Of a stretch of DNA of 24,716 bases, positions 1 to 7,115 are shown in pieces. The notes beneath the pieces were generated by a model. The model searched no databases. It saw nothing but the letters and a program-made list of their open reading frames with translations, and was not told the DNA's origin. Where the stretch lies: the NCBI GenBank assembly GCA_023411035.1, contig JAEYPE010000061.1:1-24716 (forward strand), given 5' to 3'. A program made the translations under genes and the position numbers. This stretch comes from Pseudomonadota bacterium (GTDB lineage Bacteria > Pseudomonadota > Alphaproteobacteria > Azospirillales > Azospirillaceae). Positions within the stretch are counted from its first letter, which is position 1, and each line of letters starts with the position of its first letter.

Positions 1-56
1 CGGACGATCGCACCGCAACCGCCACCCACGAAGACGAGGACCGTCGGCAACCACAT
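1..56 (-). CDS. crcB: Second CrcB-type fluoride channel, N-terminus only (cut by window edge)
   Basis: The minus strand from the ATG at 56 reads MWLPTVLVFVGGGCGAIVR before the window ends, 18 full codons plus two bases. A hydrophobic start followed by GGG-x-G-A-hydrophobic-R is the usual opening of CrcB/Fluc proteins, and the upstream gene's product has the matching GGGIGSLLR. The start is fixed by a perfect AGGAGG (plus-strand positions 62-67) that overlaps the stop codon of that first crcB; the two genes are 9 bp apart and so probably translationally coupled. Tandem crcB pairs are known, and in some the two products form a heterodimeric channel. Only the first 19 residues can be judged, so the gene's integrity is unknown. 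Confidence 0.75.
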   Translation of the reverse strand, partial: MWLPTVLVFVGGGCGAIV

Positions 57-65
57 CGATGCCTC

Positions 66-452
66 CTATGCTCTCGCCAGCGCCACGCCGGTGACGACGG
101 CCAGAAGGCCCGCAACGACCGTGACGACGAGATAGACGACCGCAAGCCCATGCCGCCCGGCCCCCGCCATCTTCACCGCATCCAGTTGCATCGTGCTGAA
201 GGTGGTGTAGCCACCCAGGACACCCGTCAGCACGAGGGACGAGATGACGTCGCCGTAGCGATGCTCCCAGCCCAGCGCGAGCAACGCGGAGATGTAGGCG
301 ATCAGGAAGGCACCCGTGACGTTGATGACGAAGGTGCCGACCTTGAAGGAGGAGCCGGCGGCCCACCCGTCGATGATCCGGCCGATCTGCCAGCGCAGCA
401 GGGAGCCGATCCCGCCGCCCAGGCCAACCCACAGTATGTCGACTGCATCCAT
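66..452 (-). CDS. crcB: CrcB/Fluc fluoride ion channel
   Basis: The product is a 128-residue inner-membrane protein with four hydrophobic segments (about 5-27, 38-60, 68-92 and 102-126), the usual CrcB length. Family signatures are GGGIGSLLRW (12-21), GTFVINVTGAF (39-49, with the pore Asn at 44) and GVLGGYTTFSTM (77-88), which holds the TTFST fluoride-path motif and the central Na+ site of the dual-topology dimer. CrcB lets toxic cytoplasmic fluoride leave the cell. The start ATG at 452 has a perfect AGGAGG at 461-466, eight bases upstream. The gene lies 53 bp after ureC on the same strand and is followed by a second crcB, so it is probably the fourth gene of the urease transcript. The gap is too short to hold a fluoride riboswitch. 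Confidence 0.95.
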   Translation of the reverse strand: MDAVDILWVGLGGGIGSLLRWQIGRIIDGWAAGSSFKVGTFVINVTGAFLIAYISALLALGWEHRYGDVISSLVLTGVLGGYTTFSTMQLDAVKMAGAGRHGLAVVYLVVTVVAGLLAVVTGVALARA

Positions 453-505
453 CGGCGGCGCCTCCTGGGCTGGCGGTGAGGGAAAGCGGTGCCTTGGCGG
501 GGCCG

Positions 506-2224
506 TCAGCTGAAGAAATGGAGTTGGGCCAGGGCGATGCGCTGTGCCGGCTCGATCGTCGCGTGCGTGCCGTCGACGGTCACGGCGAAGGTTTCCGGGT
601 TGACCTCGATCGTCGGCAGGGCGGTGTTGCGCACCATCGAGCCCTTTGTGATCGTGCGCGTGCCGCAGACCGGAATGACCTGCGACTGCAGCTGGTAGCG
701 GTCCACGATCCCGTCCTCGTAGCCGGCCCGCGAGGTGAAGGTCACACGGGTTTTGGGAAGGGCCGAGCCCATCGCGCCGAACATCGGCCGGTAGACCACC
801 GGCTGCGGCGTCGGCAGCGAGGCGTTGGGATCGCCCATCAGCGCCCAGGAGATCATGCCGCCCTTGATGACCATCTTCGGCTTGGCGCCGAAGAAGTCCG
901 GCGACCAGAGCACGAGATCGGCCATCTTGCCGACTTCGACCGAGCCGATGACCTGGGAAACGCCCTGCGCGATGGCGGGATTGATGGTGACCTTGGCGAC
1001 GAAGCGCAGGACACGCTGGTTGTCGTTGTCGGAACTGTCGCCGCTGTAGGCGCCGCGGCGCTGCTTCATCAGGTCGGCGGTCTGGATGGCGCGCGCCCAG
1101 CATTCGCCGACGCGGCCCATCGCCTGGCTGTCGCTGGAGATGATCGAGATCGCGCCCAGATCGTGCAGCACATTCTCGGCGGCGATCGTCTCGACGCGCA
1201 CGCGGCTTTCGGCGAAGGCGACGTCGGTCGGGATCTTCGGGCTGAGATTGTGGCAGATCATCGTCATGTCGAACAACTCGGCCTGCGAGTTGATGCCGAA
1301 GGGCAGCGTCGGGTTGGTCGAGCTCGGCAGGACGTTCGACAGTCCCGCCACGCGGATGATGTCCGGGGCATGGCCGCCGCCCGCACCTTCCGTATGGTAG
1401 GTGTGGATCGTGCGCCCTTCGAAGGCGGCGATCGTGTTCTCGACGAAACCGGATTCGTTCAGCGTGTCGGTGTGGATGCAGACCTGCACGTCGTATCTGT
1501 CGGCGACCGACAGGGTCGATCGGATCGCCGCCGGCGTGCTGCCCCAATCCTCGTGGATCTTCAGCCCCATCGCGCCGGCGCGGATCTGTTCCTCCACCGG
1601 GAGCGCGGTGGATACGTTGCCCTTGCCCAGAACGCCCGCGTTCACCGGCCAGGCATCGAAGGACCGGAGCATCATTTCGATGTTCCAGGTGCCCGGCGTG
1701 ATGGTGGTGCCGTTGGTGCCGTCGGTCGGACCGACACCCCCGCCGAACAGCGTGGTGATGCCGTTTGACAGCGCCGCCGTGGCCTGCTGCGGCGAGATGA
1801 AGTGGACGTGAGCGTCGATGCCGCCGGCCGTCAGGATGAGGTGCTCGCCCGAGATCGCATCCGTGCCCGCCCCGAGCGCGAGGCCCGGCGTGACGCCCGG
1901 CATGGTCGACGGATTGCCGGCCTTGCCGATGCCGCAGATCAGCCCGTTCTTGATGCCGACATCCGCCTTGACGACGCCCTGGATGGCATCGACGATGGTG
2001 ACGTTGGTGATGACCAGATCGGGACAGCCGGCCTCGCTGGTGAGCGCGTTGTCATACCCCATGCCGTCGCGCAACGTCTTGCCGCCGCCATAGACCGCCT
2101 CTTCGCCATAGACGCGAAGATCCTTCTCGATCTCAATGTAGAGATCGGTGTCGCTCAGCCGGATCTTGTCGCCGGTCGTCGGCCCGTAGAGGTCCGCATA
2201 TTGCTGCCTCGAGATCTTGGCCAT
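506..2224 (-). CDS. ureC: Urease catalytic (alpha) subunit UreC
   Basis: The 572-residue product is a full-length urease alpha subunit, the nickel enzyme that hydrolyses urea to ammonia and carbamate in the cytoplasm. All metal and catalytic residues are visible: H139 and H141 (IDAHVHF), the lysine to be carbamylated K222 with H224 (LKIHEDWGST), H251 (CIHTDT), H277 (HTYHTEG), the mobile-flap C324 and H325 (MICHNLSP) and D365 (SSDSQAMGR). The flap reads CHN where the well-studied enzymes have CHH; the catalytic first His is kept. The opening MAKISRQQYADLYGPTTGDKI suggests a divergent urease lineage rather than the usual alphaproteobacterial one (inference). It lies 33 bp after ureB. No ureD, E, F or G accessory gene is in the window, so maturation proteins must be encoded elsewhere. 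Confidence 0.98.
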   Translation of the reverse strand: MAKISRQQYADLYGPTTGDKIRLSDTDLYIEIEKDLRVYGEEAVYGGGKTLRDGMGYDNALTSEAGCPDLVITNVTIVDAIQGVVKADVGIKNGLICGIGKAGNPSTMPGVTPGLALGAGTDAISGEHLILTAGGIDAHVHFISPQQATAALSNGITTLFGGGVGPTDGTNGTTITPGTWNIEMMLRSFDAWPVNAGVLGKGNVSTALPVEEQIRAGAMGLKIHEDWGSTPAAIRSTLSVADRYDVQVCIHTDTLNESGFVENTIAAFEGRTIHTYHTEGAGGGHAPDIIRVAGLSNVLPSSTNPTLPFGINSQAELFDMTMICHNLSPKIPTDVAFAESRVRVETIAAENVLHDLGAISIISSDSQAMGRVGECWARAIQTADLMKQRRGAYSGDSSDNDNQRVLRFVAKVTINPAIAQGVSQVIGSVEVGKMADLVLWSPDFFGAKPKMVIKGGMISWALMGDPNASLPTPQPVVYRPMFGAMGSALPKTRVTFTSRAGYEDGIVDRYQLQSQVIPVCGTRTITKGSMVRNTALPTIEVNPETFAVTVDGTHATIEPAQRIALAQLHFFS

Positions 2225-2257
2225 CCCAGAACTCCATTCATTGATTTCTGCAGCGCG

Positions 2258-2668
2258 TCACGGCTTGTTCTTGAATCCATAGCGTTTGGCGCGTTCGAGA
2301 GCGTCCGTGAGGCGCGGGCGGTAATCGTCGTAGCTCTCGTCGCCGGCCCAGCCATCGACGAGGCCGTTGAAACCGACCACCCGCTGCTTGCCCTGATAGG
2401 GAACGAGCACGACCTCCTTCTCGTCGCCCGGTTCGAAGCGTACGGCGGTGGTGGCGGGAATGTTGAGCCGCTTGCCGAAAGCCTTTTCCCGGTCGAATTC
2501 GAGCGAGGCGTTCACCTCGAAGAAGTGGAAGTGCGACCCCACCTGGATCGGGCGATCCCCGGTATTGCGGACCTTCAGCGAGGTGGTCGGATAACCCGCG
2601 TTGATTTCGATATCGTCCTTGGCAAGCACGAGTCCTCCAACAGGAGCCTTCATGGAGTTGTTGCTCAT
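2258..2668 (-). CDS. ureB: Urease beta subunit UreB, with C-terminal extension
   Basis: The product is 136 residues. The core, about residues 8-104, carries the family landmarks IEINAGYPTTSLKVRNTGDR, IQVGSHFHFFEVN and RLNIPATTAVRFEPGDEKEV. Bacterial UreB is usually about 100-110 residues; here an extra charged tail of about 30 residues (from DGWAGDESYDDYRPRL to the end) follows the core. UreB has no catalytic residues and packs between UreA and UreC in the (ABC)3 complex. The chosen start ATG at 2668 has a GAAAGG element about nine bases upstream; a second in-frame ATG five codons later is possible. The gene is 21 bp from ureA and 33 bp from ureC. Confidence 0.96.
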   Translation of the reverse strand: MSNNSMKAPVGGLVLAKDDIEINAGYPTTSLKVRNTGDRPIQVGSHFHFFEVNASLEFDREKAFGKRLNIPATTAVRFEPGDEKEVVLVPYQGKQRVVGFNGLVDGWAGDESYDDYRPRLTDALERAKRYGFKNKP

Positions 2669-2689
2669 GATGTTGCCTTTCAGAGACTT

Positions 2690-2992
2690 TTACTTGATTG
2701 GACTATGGACGGTGACGAGACGACTGCCGTCCGTAAACACCGCCTCCACCTGCACATAGGGGATCATGTCCGCGACGCCTTCCATGATGTCGTTGCGGGT
2801 GATCACCTTGCTGGCGAGCTCCATGACTTCCTCGACGGTCTTGCCCGCACGCGCGCCGTCAAGCGCGGCGGCGGCAATGAGCGACACCGTTTCCGGATGG
2901 TTGAGCTTCAGCCCCTGATCCTTCCGCTTCTGCGCAACCTGAGCCAGCATGTAGATAAGGAGCTTATCAATTTCCCGTGGGGTGAAGTGCAT
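2690..2992 (-). CDS. ureA: Urease gamma subunit UreA
   Basis: The 100-residue product has the normal UreA length and sequence: MHFTPREIDKLLIYMLAQVA at the start, LNHPETVSLIAAAALDGARAGKT around residues 30-52, and the MIPYVQVEAVFTDGSRLVTVH stretch near the C-terminus. A longer reading with 40 extra N-terminal residues is open, but those residues do not resemble UreA and come from the AT-rich upstream block. The start at 2992 matches the family and has a strong AAGGAGG six bases upstream (plus-strand 2999-3005). It is the first gene of ureABC. I found no convincing -35/-10 pair or sigma-54 site upstream, although the AT-rich 3121-3300 block must contain or adjoin the promoter. Confidence 0.97.
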   Translation of the reverse strand: MHFTPREIDKLLIYMLAQVAQKRKDQGLKLNHPETVSLIAAAALDGARAGKTVEEVMELASKVITRNDIMEGVADMIPYVQVEAVFTDGSRLVTVHSPIK

Positions 2993-3007
2993 AAGCAGCC
3001 TCCTTGT

Positions 3008-3300
3008 CCGCCATTCAATAAGAGATTGGCTAGCATGCCATCGCCCGGCCTGCCGAACGGTAAAGATAATAGCATTGATAACAGCGGGAAGGCCGCACAC
3101 AAACTTTTCCAATCATGGGATAATTCTTATACCTGTATTTAATGAATGCGGCATTAGTCTTTGGATTTACCAGAAAACGATATTCATATGCGGTTAGTGA
3201 AATGCCACCAAATAATAGAAAACAAGAAAGGTCAATATCCACTGTTAAAACGATAAGTGTTTATATGGGTTTTTAAAAACAATTAAGCCCGATGGGTGCT
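3008..3300. other. AT-rich non-coding block upstream of ureA
   Basis: This stretch has no supportable gene. By direct count, 3121-3300 is about 33% G+C, in sharp contrast to the rest of the window. It contains a perfect 12-bp palindrome GTTTTTAAAAAC at 3269-3280 near its outer edge. Open frames of 60-70 codons cross it, but none has a recognisable product or a good ribosome site. It could be the urease promoter region, a nucleoid-protein-bound AT-rich regulatory segment, or the edge of imported DNA. A half-site pair TGGC/GCCA lies at 3027-3040, just before ureA, but matches no operator I know. Confidence 0.6.
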
Positions 3301-3911
3301 TAAATTACGAAGCATACAGGGCGTTTTGCCCGGATGGAGCAGCCTGACGCGGACGGCATGCGGGGTATCTTGTGGAGCGCCCGCATCGGGTGCCGCGCAC
3401 CTGGTGCCGTTGCGGCAATACCCGATGATCCGGCCCCCGACCGCCCCCCTCGAACCAAGCAATGTGCCGGTCAAGGTGAGGAGATGACGTGGTGGGCGGT
3501 CCTTTCCCCAATGCTGGTGAAAAGCGTTGTAGTCGAGGCATCGAATTCATAGGAGCGCGGCGCTGGTTCCGCGCCTTCACGCCGCCCTTCGGGCGGATGG
3601 GCACACCGCCGGCAGCCGGCACGGTTTGCCGGTGTCCTTTCTGCCGGGACAAAACCACCCCCCCCCATCCTTCCCTTTCCCGGGGCGGGGGCGGGGGGAA
3701 GCCGCATTTTTTACGAAGCATTGCCCGGAACGCCATGCCGAGATAGGAATGATAGCCTATACCTGCGCGGGGTTCCCATGTCCCCCGTTTGCCGGTTCTC
3801 CGCCCCGTTCACCGCTCTCCTCCGCCATGACGCGAGCGGCGTTGAACCGGTGAACAGGGGCCGGAAAACCGTTTCACGGCGTTTCAAACGTTCCATCAGT
3901 TCAGATGCCCG
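3301..3911. other. GC-rich intergenic stretch with no recognisable gene
   Basis: About 600 bp between the AT-rich block and the end of the acyl-CoA dehydrogenase gene. Several frames are open for 60-140 codons on both strands, but the translations are low-complexity, share no family motif and lack ribosome sites. Visible structure: a GGGC-GTTTT-GCCC hairpin at 3319-3331, an inverted repeat with GCCGGC units near 3611-3636, a run of nine C at 3658-3666, a CTTCCC...GGGAAG inverted repeat at 3670-3701, and CGTTTCAAACG at 3880-3890. It may be gene debris mixed with REP-like elements; I could not reconstruct any parent gene. Confidence 0.5.
3670..3701. repeat. GC-rich inverted repeat
   Basis: CTTCCC at 3670-3675 is matched by GGGAAG at 3696-3701, and the interior is CCC/GGG-rich, so an imperfect hairpin is likely. 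It follows a nine-C run. It resembles in composition the palindrome after rpsP and may belong to the same family of intergenic elements. Confidence 0.4.
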
Positions 3912-3938
3912 GCCCCTCTCTCCACAGGAAAGAGGGGC
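3912..3938. terminator. Hairpin after the acyl-CoA dehydrogenase gene
   Basis: GCCCCTCT (3912-3919) pairs with AGAGGGGC (3931-3938), and the stem continues inward with one mismatch to a three-base loop. It begins 13 bp after the stop codon of the minus-strand acyl-CoA dehydrogenase gene. No T-run follows on that strand, so it is a weak intrinsic terminator at best or a 3'-end stabilising palindrome. Confidence 0.45.
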
Positions 3939-3951
3939 GCAGGCGCAAAGC

Positions 3952-5748
3952 TCAGAACTGATCCTCGCTCAGCGCCATCACCGTGTTGCGGGCGCTGGCG
4001 ATGGTCGGCAGCAGGGCGGGGGCGGTCGCCAGAACCTGCTCGGCGTAGAAGCGCGCGACGATCAGCTTGCTTTCCAGGAAGGAGGCGTTGGCGCCGGGCT
4101 GGCGCATGCCCTCCATCGCCTTCATCGCCGACCGGGCCAGCATCCAGCCGCCGGCCACCGTACCCCACAGCTTCAGATACGCCACCGCGCCGGCCGCAGC
4201 GCCCTGCAGGTCGCCCTCCGCCTGGGTGGCGACCATCCAGTCGATGGCCTGGTCCAGCGCATCCAGCCCGGCCGACAGCTCTCTGCGGATCACCGCCAGG
4301 TCGTCACCGGGGGCGGAGCCCAGCTCCTCCACCGTCGCCCGCATGTCGGCGACGAAGGCCTTGGCCGCCGCGCCCTTGTCGCGGCCGGTCTTGCGGAAGG
4401 TCAGGTCGTTGCCGTGGATGCCGTTGGTGCCCTCGTAGATCGGGGTGATGCGGGCGTCGCGGTAATGCTGGGCCGCACCCGTCTCCTCGATAAAGCCCAT
4501 GCCGCCATGGATCTGCACGCCGGTGGACGCCACCTCGCAGCCGATGTCGGTCGACCACGCCTTGACGATCGGGGTCAGCACGTCGACCCGCGCGGCCGCG
4601 GCGGCGCGCACCGCCGGGTCCTCGTGGTGGCGGGAGATGTCCAGCTGCGTGCCGGCGTAGAGCGCCAGCGCGCGGGCGGCCTCGGTCTTGGCGCGCATGT
4701 CCAGCAGCATGCGGCGCACGTCCGGGTGCTTGATGATGGCGACGCCGGAACCTTTGGGATCGGCCAGATCCTTGCTCTGCACGCGGGTCCTGGCGTAGTC
4801 GCGGGCCTGCTGGTAGGCGCGCTCGGCGATCGCCACGCCCTGGATGCCGACGCCGAGCCGGGCGTTGTTCATCATGGTGAACATGTATTCGATGCCGCGG
4901 TTCTCCTCGCCGACGAGGTAGCCGATGGCCCCGCCGTCGTCGCCAAAGGCCATCACCGCGGTCGGGCTGGCCATGATGCCCAGCTTGTGCTCCAGGCTGG
5001 CGCAGCGCAGGTCGTTGCGCTCGCCCGGCGTGCCGTCGGGCTTGGGCAGGAACTTCGGCACGATGAACAGGCTGATGCCCTTGATGCCGGCCGGGGCGTC
5101 GGGCAGGCGGGCCAGCACCAGATGGACGATGTTCTCCGTCAGGTCATGCTCGCCATAGGTGATGAAGATCTTCTGGCCGGTGATGCGGTAGCTGCCGTCC
5201 TCCGCCCGCACCGCCTTGGTCCGCACCGCGGCGAGGTCGCTGCCCGCCTGCGGCTCGGTCAGGTTCATCGTCCCGGTCCATTCGCCGGAGATCATCCGCG
5301 ACAGGTAGACCGCCTTCTGCTCGTCGCTCGCATGCTCGGTCAGCAGATCCACCGCGCCCTGGGTCAGCAGCGGGCACAGGCCGAAGGACAGGTTGGCGGC
5401 CTGCCACATCTCGTTCACCGCGAAGGCGACGGTCCAGGGCAGGCCCTGCCCGCCGTATTCCGGCTCGAAGGGCAGGCTGTTCCAGCCGGCTTCGATGAAC
5501 TGGCCATAGGCCTCCTTCCAGCCGGTGGCGGTGCGGACGACGCCGTTCTCCAGCTTCGCCCCCTCCTTGTCGCCCACCCGGTTCAGCGGGGCGAGCACGC
5601 CGGAGGCGAATTTGCCGGCTTCCTCCAGAATGGCATCGACCAGATCGGGGGCGGCGCTGTCGCAATGGGGCAGGGCGGCGATGGCGTCGAGGCCCACCAC
5701 CTCGTTCAGGACGAAGCGCAGATCGTCGACCGGTGCGGTGTAGGTCAT
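3952..5748 (-). CDS. Acyl-CoA dehydrogenase, long (DmdC-like) subfamily
   Basis: The 598-residue product is a cytoplasmic FAD-dependent dehydrogenase that introduces a 2,3-double bond into an acyl-CoA thioester. Ordinary acyl-CoA dehydrogenases have about 380-400 residues; this length, with a short N-terminal segment and a C-terminal extra domain (about 470-598), marks the subfamily that includes 3-methylmercaptopropionyl-CoA dehydrogenase. The flavin-contact stretch MNLTEPQAGSDLAAVRTKA is at 161-179, VQIHGGMGFI at 411-420 and RDARITPIYEGTNGIHGNDL at 430-449, with E439 as the expected catalytic base. The true substrate cannot be told from sequence. No partner beta-oxidation gene is adjacent. 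The start at 5748 has GGGAGAA about 11 bases upstream, and a perfect palindrome lies 38 bp upstream. Its promoter region is shared with the divergent transglycosylase gene. Confidence 0.93.
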   Translation of the reverse strand: MTYTAPVDDLRFVLNEVVGLDAIAALPHCDSAAPDLVDAILEEAGKFASGVLAPLNRVGDKEGAKLENGVVRTATGWKEAYGQFIEAGWNSLPFEPEYGGQGLPWTVAFAVNEMWQAANLSFGLCPLLTQGAVDLLTEHASDEQKAVYLSRMISGEWTGTMNLTEPQAGSDLAAVRTKAVRAEDGSYRITGQKIFITYGEHDLTENIVHLVLARLPDAPAGIKGISLFIVPKFLPKPDGTPGERNDLRCASLEHKLGIMASPTAVMAFGDDGGAIGYLVGEENRGIEYMFTMMNNARLGVGIQGVAIAERAYQQARDYARTRVQSKDLADPKGSGVAIIKHPDVRRMLLDMRAKTEAARALALYAGTQLDISRHHEDPAVRAAAAARVDVLTPIVKAWSTDIGCEVASTGVQIHGGMGFIEETGAAQHYRDARITPIYEGTNGIHGNDLTFRKTGRDKGAAAKAFVADMRATVEELGSAPGDDLAVIRRELSAGLDALDQAIDWMVATQAEGDLQGAAAGAVAYLKLWGTVAGGWMLARSAMKAMEGMRQPGANASFLESKLIVARFYAEQVLATAPALLPTIASARNTVMALSEDQF

Positions 5749-5786
5749 GGCGGGGCGATTCTCCCTCGGGAAGGATTGTTTGATTT

Positions 5787-5796
5787 ACCTATAGGT
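5787..5796. promoter_or_regulatory. Palindromic operator candidate upstream of the acyl-CoA dehydrogenase
   Basis: ACCTATAGGT is a perfect 10-bp palindrome lying 38 bp before the dehydrogenase start, inside a short AT-rich patch (about 5780-5812) in otherwise GC-rich DNA. The position suits a repressor of the TetR, GntR or MarR type, which often control acyl-CoA genes. No regulator gene is adjacent, so this is inference from placement. Confidence 0.4.
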
Positions 5797-5892
5797 TAAC
5801 ATACAGCATCGAATGTCGCCTGACGAGAGGGCGGGATGCCATGGGGGAGCAGGCTAGGCCCGCCGTGGTGCCGCATCAAGCCTTCAGCCGGT

Positions 5893-5908
5893 TGGCACGG
5901 TGACTGCA
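5893..5908 (+). promoter_or_regulatory. Sigma-54 (-24/-12) promoter of the lytic transglycosylase gene
   Basis: TGGCACG-GTGA-CTGCA matches the RpoN consensus TGGCACG-N4-TTGCA in 11 of 12 defined positions. The invariant GG (5894-5895) and GC (5906-5907) have the required 10-base separation. It reads toward the transglycosylase start at 5955; transcription would begin near 5919 and leave a leader of about 36 bases. Confidence 0.7.
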
Positions 5909-5954
5909 TGAGGATAGGCGCCCCCCACCGGGGCCATCACTCGGGGATCGACCC

Positions 5955-7001
5955 ATGACCTACGCTTCCGCCCTCGGCAATCCCAGCGACACCGCCGCCC
6001 AGCAGGCCCGCGCATCCCGCGGCCCGGCAAATGTGGAGGCCGCCGTGCGCAATGCCAGCGCCAGGACGGGGGTCGATTTTTCCTACCTCATGGAAAAAGC
6101 TGCCGTGGAGAGCGGGTACCGCACGGACATAAAGTCCTCCTCCTCCTCGGCGACCGGACTCTACCAGTTCATCGACAGCACATGGCTGCAGACGATGAAG
6201 CAGCATGGCGCCGACCACGGCTATGCCAGATACGCCAACGCCATCCAGACCCGCGGCGACGGCCGACCCTATGTCGCCGATCCGGCGATGAAGAAGGAGA
6301 TCCTGGAGCTGCGCAAGGATCCGACCGCCTCGGCCCTGATGGCGGCGGAATTCACCCGCGGCAACAAGGAGCATCTGGAGGAGACGGTCGGCGGCAGGAT
6401 CGGCTCGACCGAGCTGTACATGGCGCATTTCCTGGGAGCCGGCGGGGCGTCGAAGTTCCTGAACGCGATGCAGGAGAATCCCGGCCGCACCGCGCGCGAC
6501 GTCTTCCCCGACGCGGCGGCGGCCAACAAGAACGTCTTCTACGACAAGGCCACCGGAAAGCCGAAGTCGCTGAAGGAGATCTACGACCGCTTCGCCAACA
6601 AGTTCTCGGAGAACCCGCTGGCCAGCTTCGCCCCGGCCCAGGCGGCGACCGACGCGGTGCGCAGGCAGGACATGCCGGACGGCTTCACCACCCAGGTGCC
6701 GATGGCCCCGGCCAAGTCGCTGAACGGCACGCCGCTGTCGATCTATCAGGTGCTGGCGCTGAACGCGCTGGAGACGCCGGACGAGGTCGACAGCGTCGGC
6801 GGCCGCCCGGCCCGCCTGCGCGACAAGGAGAACCGCCGCATGCGCGATGAGCCGGTGCGGACCGACCAGACGGCGGGCAACGGCGTCGCCATGGGCTTCG
6901 GCCTGGGGCTCGGCCGGATCGTCGGGTCTGAATCGGCGACGCCGGTCGCCACCGCAACCGCGGGCGCCGCCGGCAAGGATGCGGCCGCCAAGGCGGCTTG
7001 A
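5955..7001 (+). CDS. Lytic transglycosylase-like (SLT-fold) protein without signal peptide
   Basis: The product has 348 residues. Residues 27-135 resemble a soluble lytic transglycosylase/lysozyme-like domain: EKAAVESGYRTDI holds the expected catalytic Glu at 52, followed by SSSSATGLYQFIDSTW (61-77), the GLYQF-type motif of the family. Such enzymes cleave peptidoglycan glycan strands to 1,6-anhydro products. The N-terminus (MTYASALGNPSDTAAQ) is polar, with no Sec signal, lipobox or membrane helix, so export would need another route such as a flagellar or type III apparatus, or the protein is released otherwise. Residues 200-348 are low-complexity and Ala/Pro-rich. A near-perfect sigma-54 promoter precedes it. 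PleA-like transglycosylases that support flagellum or pilus assembly are a plausible comparison, not proven. The ribosome site is weak (GGGGA nine bases before the ATG). Confidence 0.85.
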   Translation: MTYASALGNPSDTAAQQARASRGPANVEAAVRNASARTGVDFSYLMEKAAVESGYRTDIKSSSSSATGLYQFIDSTWLQTMKQHGADHGYARYANAIQTRGDGRPYVADPAMKKEILELRKDPTASALMAAEFTRGNKEHLEETVGGRIGSTELYMAHFLGAGGASKFLNAMQENPGRTARDVFPDAAAANKNVFYDKATGKPKSLKEIYDRFANKFSENPLASFAPAQAATDAVRRQDMPDGFTTQVPMAPAKSLNGTPLSIYQVLALNALETPDEVDSVGGRPARLRDKENRRMRDEPVRTDQTAGNGVAMGFGLGLGRIVGSESATPVATATAGAAGKDAAAKAA

Positions 7002-7115
7002 GCCGGGCTGCCGGGTGGCCGGCGGGGCGAATTGCCCTACGCTGGCGCTTTGACTTGAGGGCCGGATGGGTGCAAGGTCGCGCCGTTTTTTGGCGCTCAC
7101 CCCTCAGGACCGATC

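Noticed and set aside
453..505. Fluoride riboswitch before crcB
   Set aside because: The 53-bp gap is too short and lacks the conserved GG...CGAUG-type pattern.
476..1768. Long open frame on the plus strand opposite ureC
   Set aside because: Antisense to an unambiguous ureC; high-G+C codon bias keeps opposite frames open. The translation is Arg/His/Asp-rich with no family motif. The same applies to long antisense frames over the acyl-CoA dehydrogenase, dapE, cyclase and ffh genes.
3030..3242. A 70-codon minus-strand frame in the AT-rich block
   Set aside because: Composition is unusual but there is no ribosome site or recognisable fold, and it runs into the ureA leader; not enough to call a gene.
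2993..3300. Sigma-54 or NtrC-type promoter for nitrogen control of urease
   Set aside because: A GG-N10-GC spacing exists on the minus strand near 3034-3048, but the flanking bases disagree with TGGCACG and TTGC. No paired NtrC-like site was found.
3305..3736. A 143-codon minus-strand frame (and shorter overlapping ones) in the gene-free region
   Set aside because: The product is Pro/Arg/Gly-rich with no motif, no ribosome site and no consistent frame. I considered a decayed IS5-type transposase but could not match conserved blocks.
3880..3890. CGTTTCAAACG as a PsrA/FadR-type operator
   Set aside because: It lies downstream of the acyl-CoA dehydrogenase gene rather than at a promoter, and an 11-bp chance palindrome is not surprising.
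7002..7115. Cobalamin riboswitch before cobT
   Set aside because: The gap is only 114 bp and lacks a B12-box-like sequence; only a small hairpin with T bases in its loop is present.
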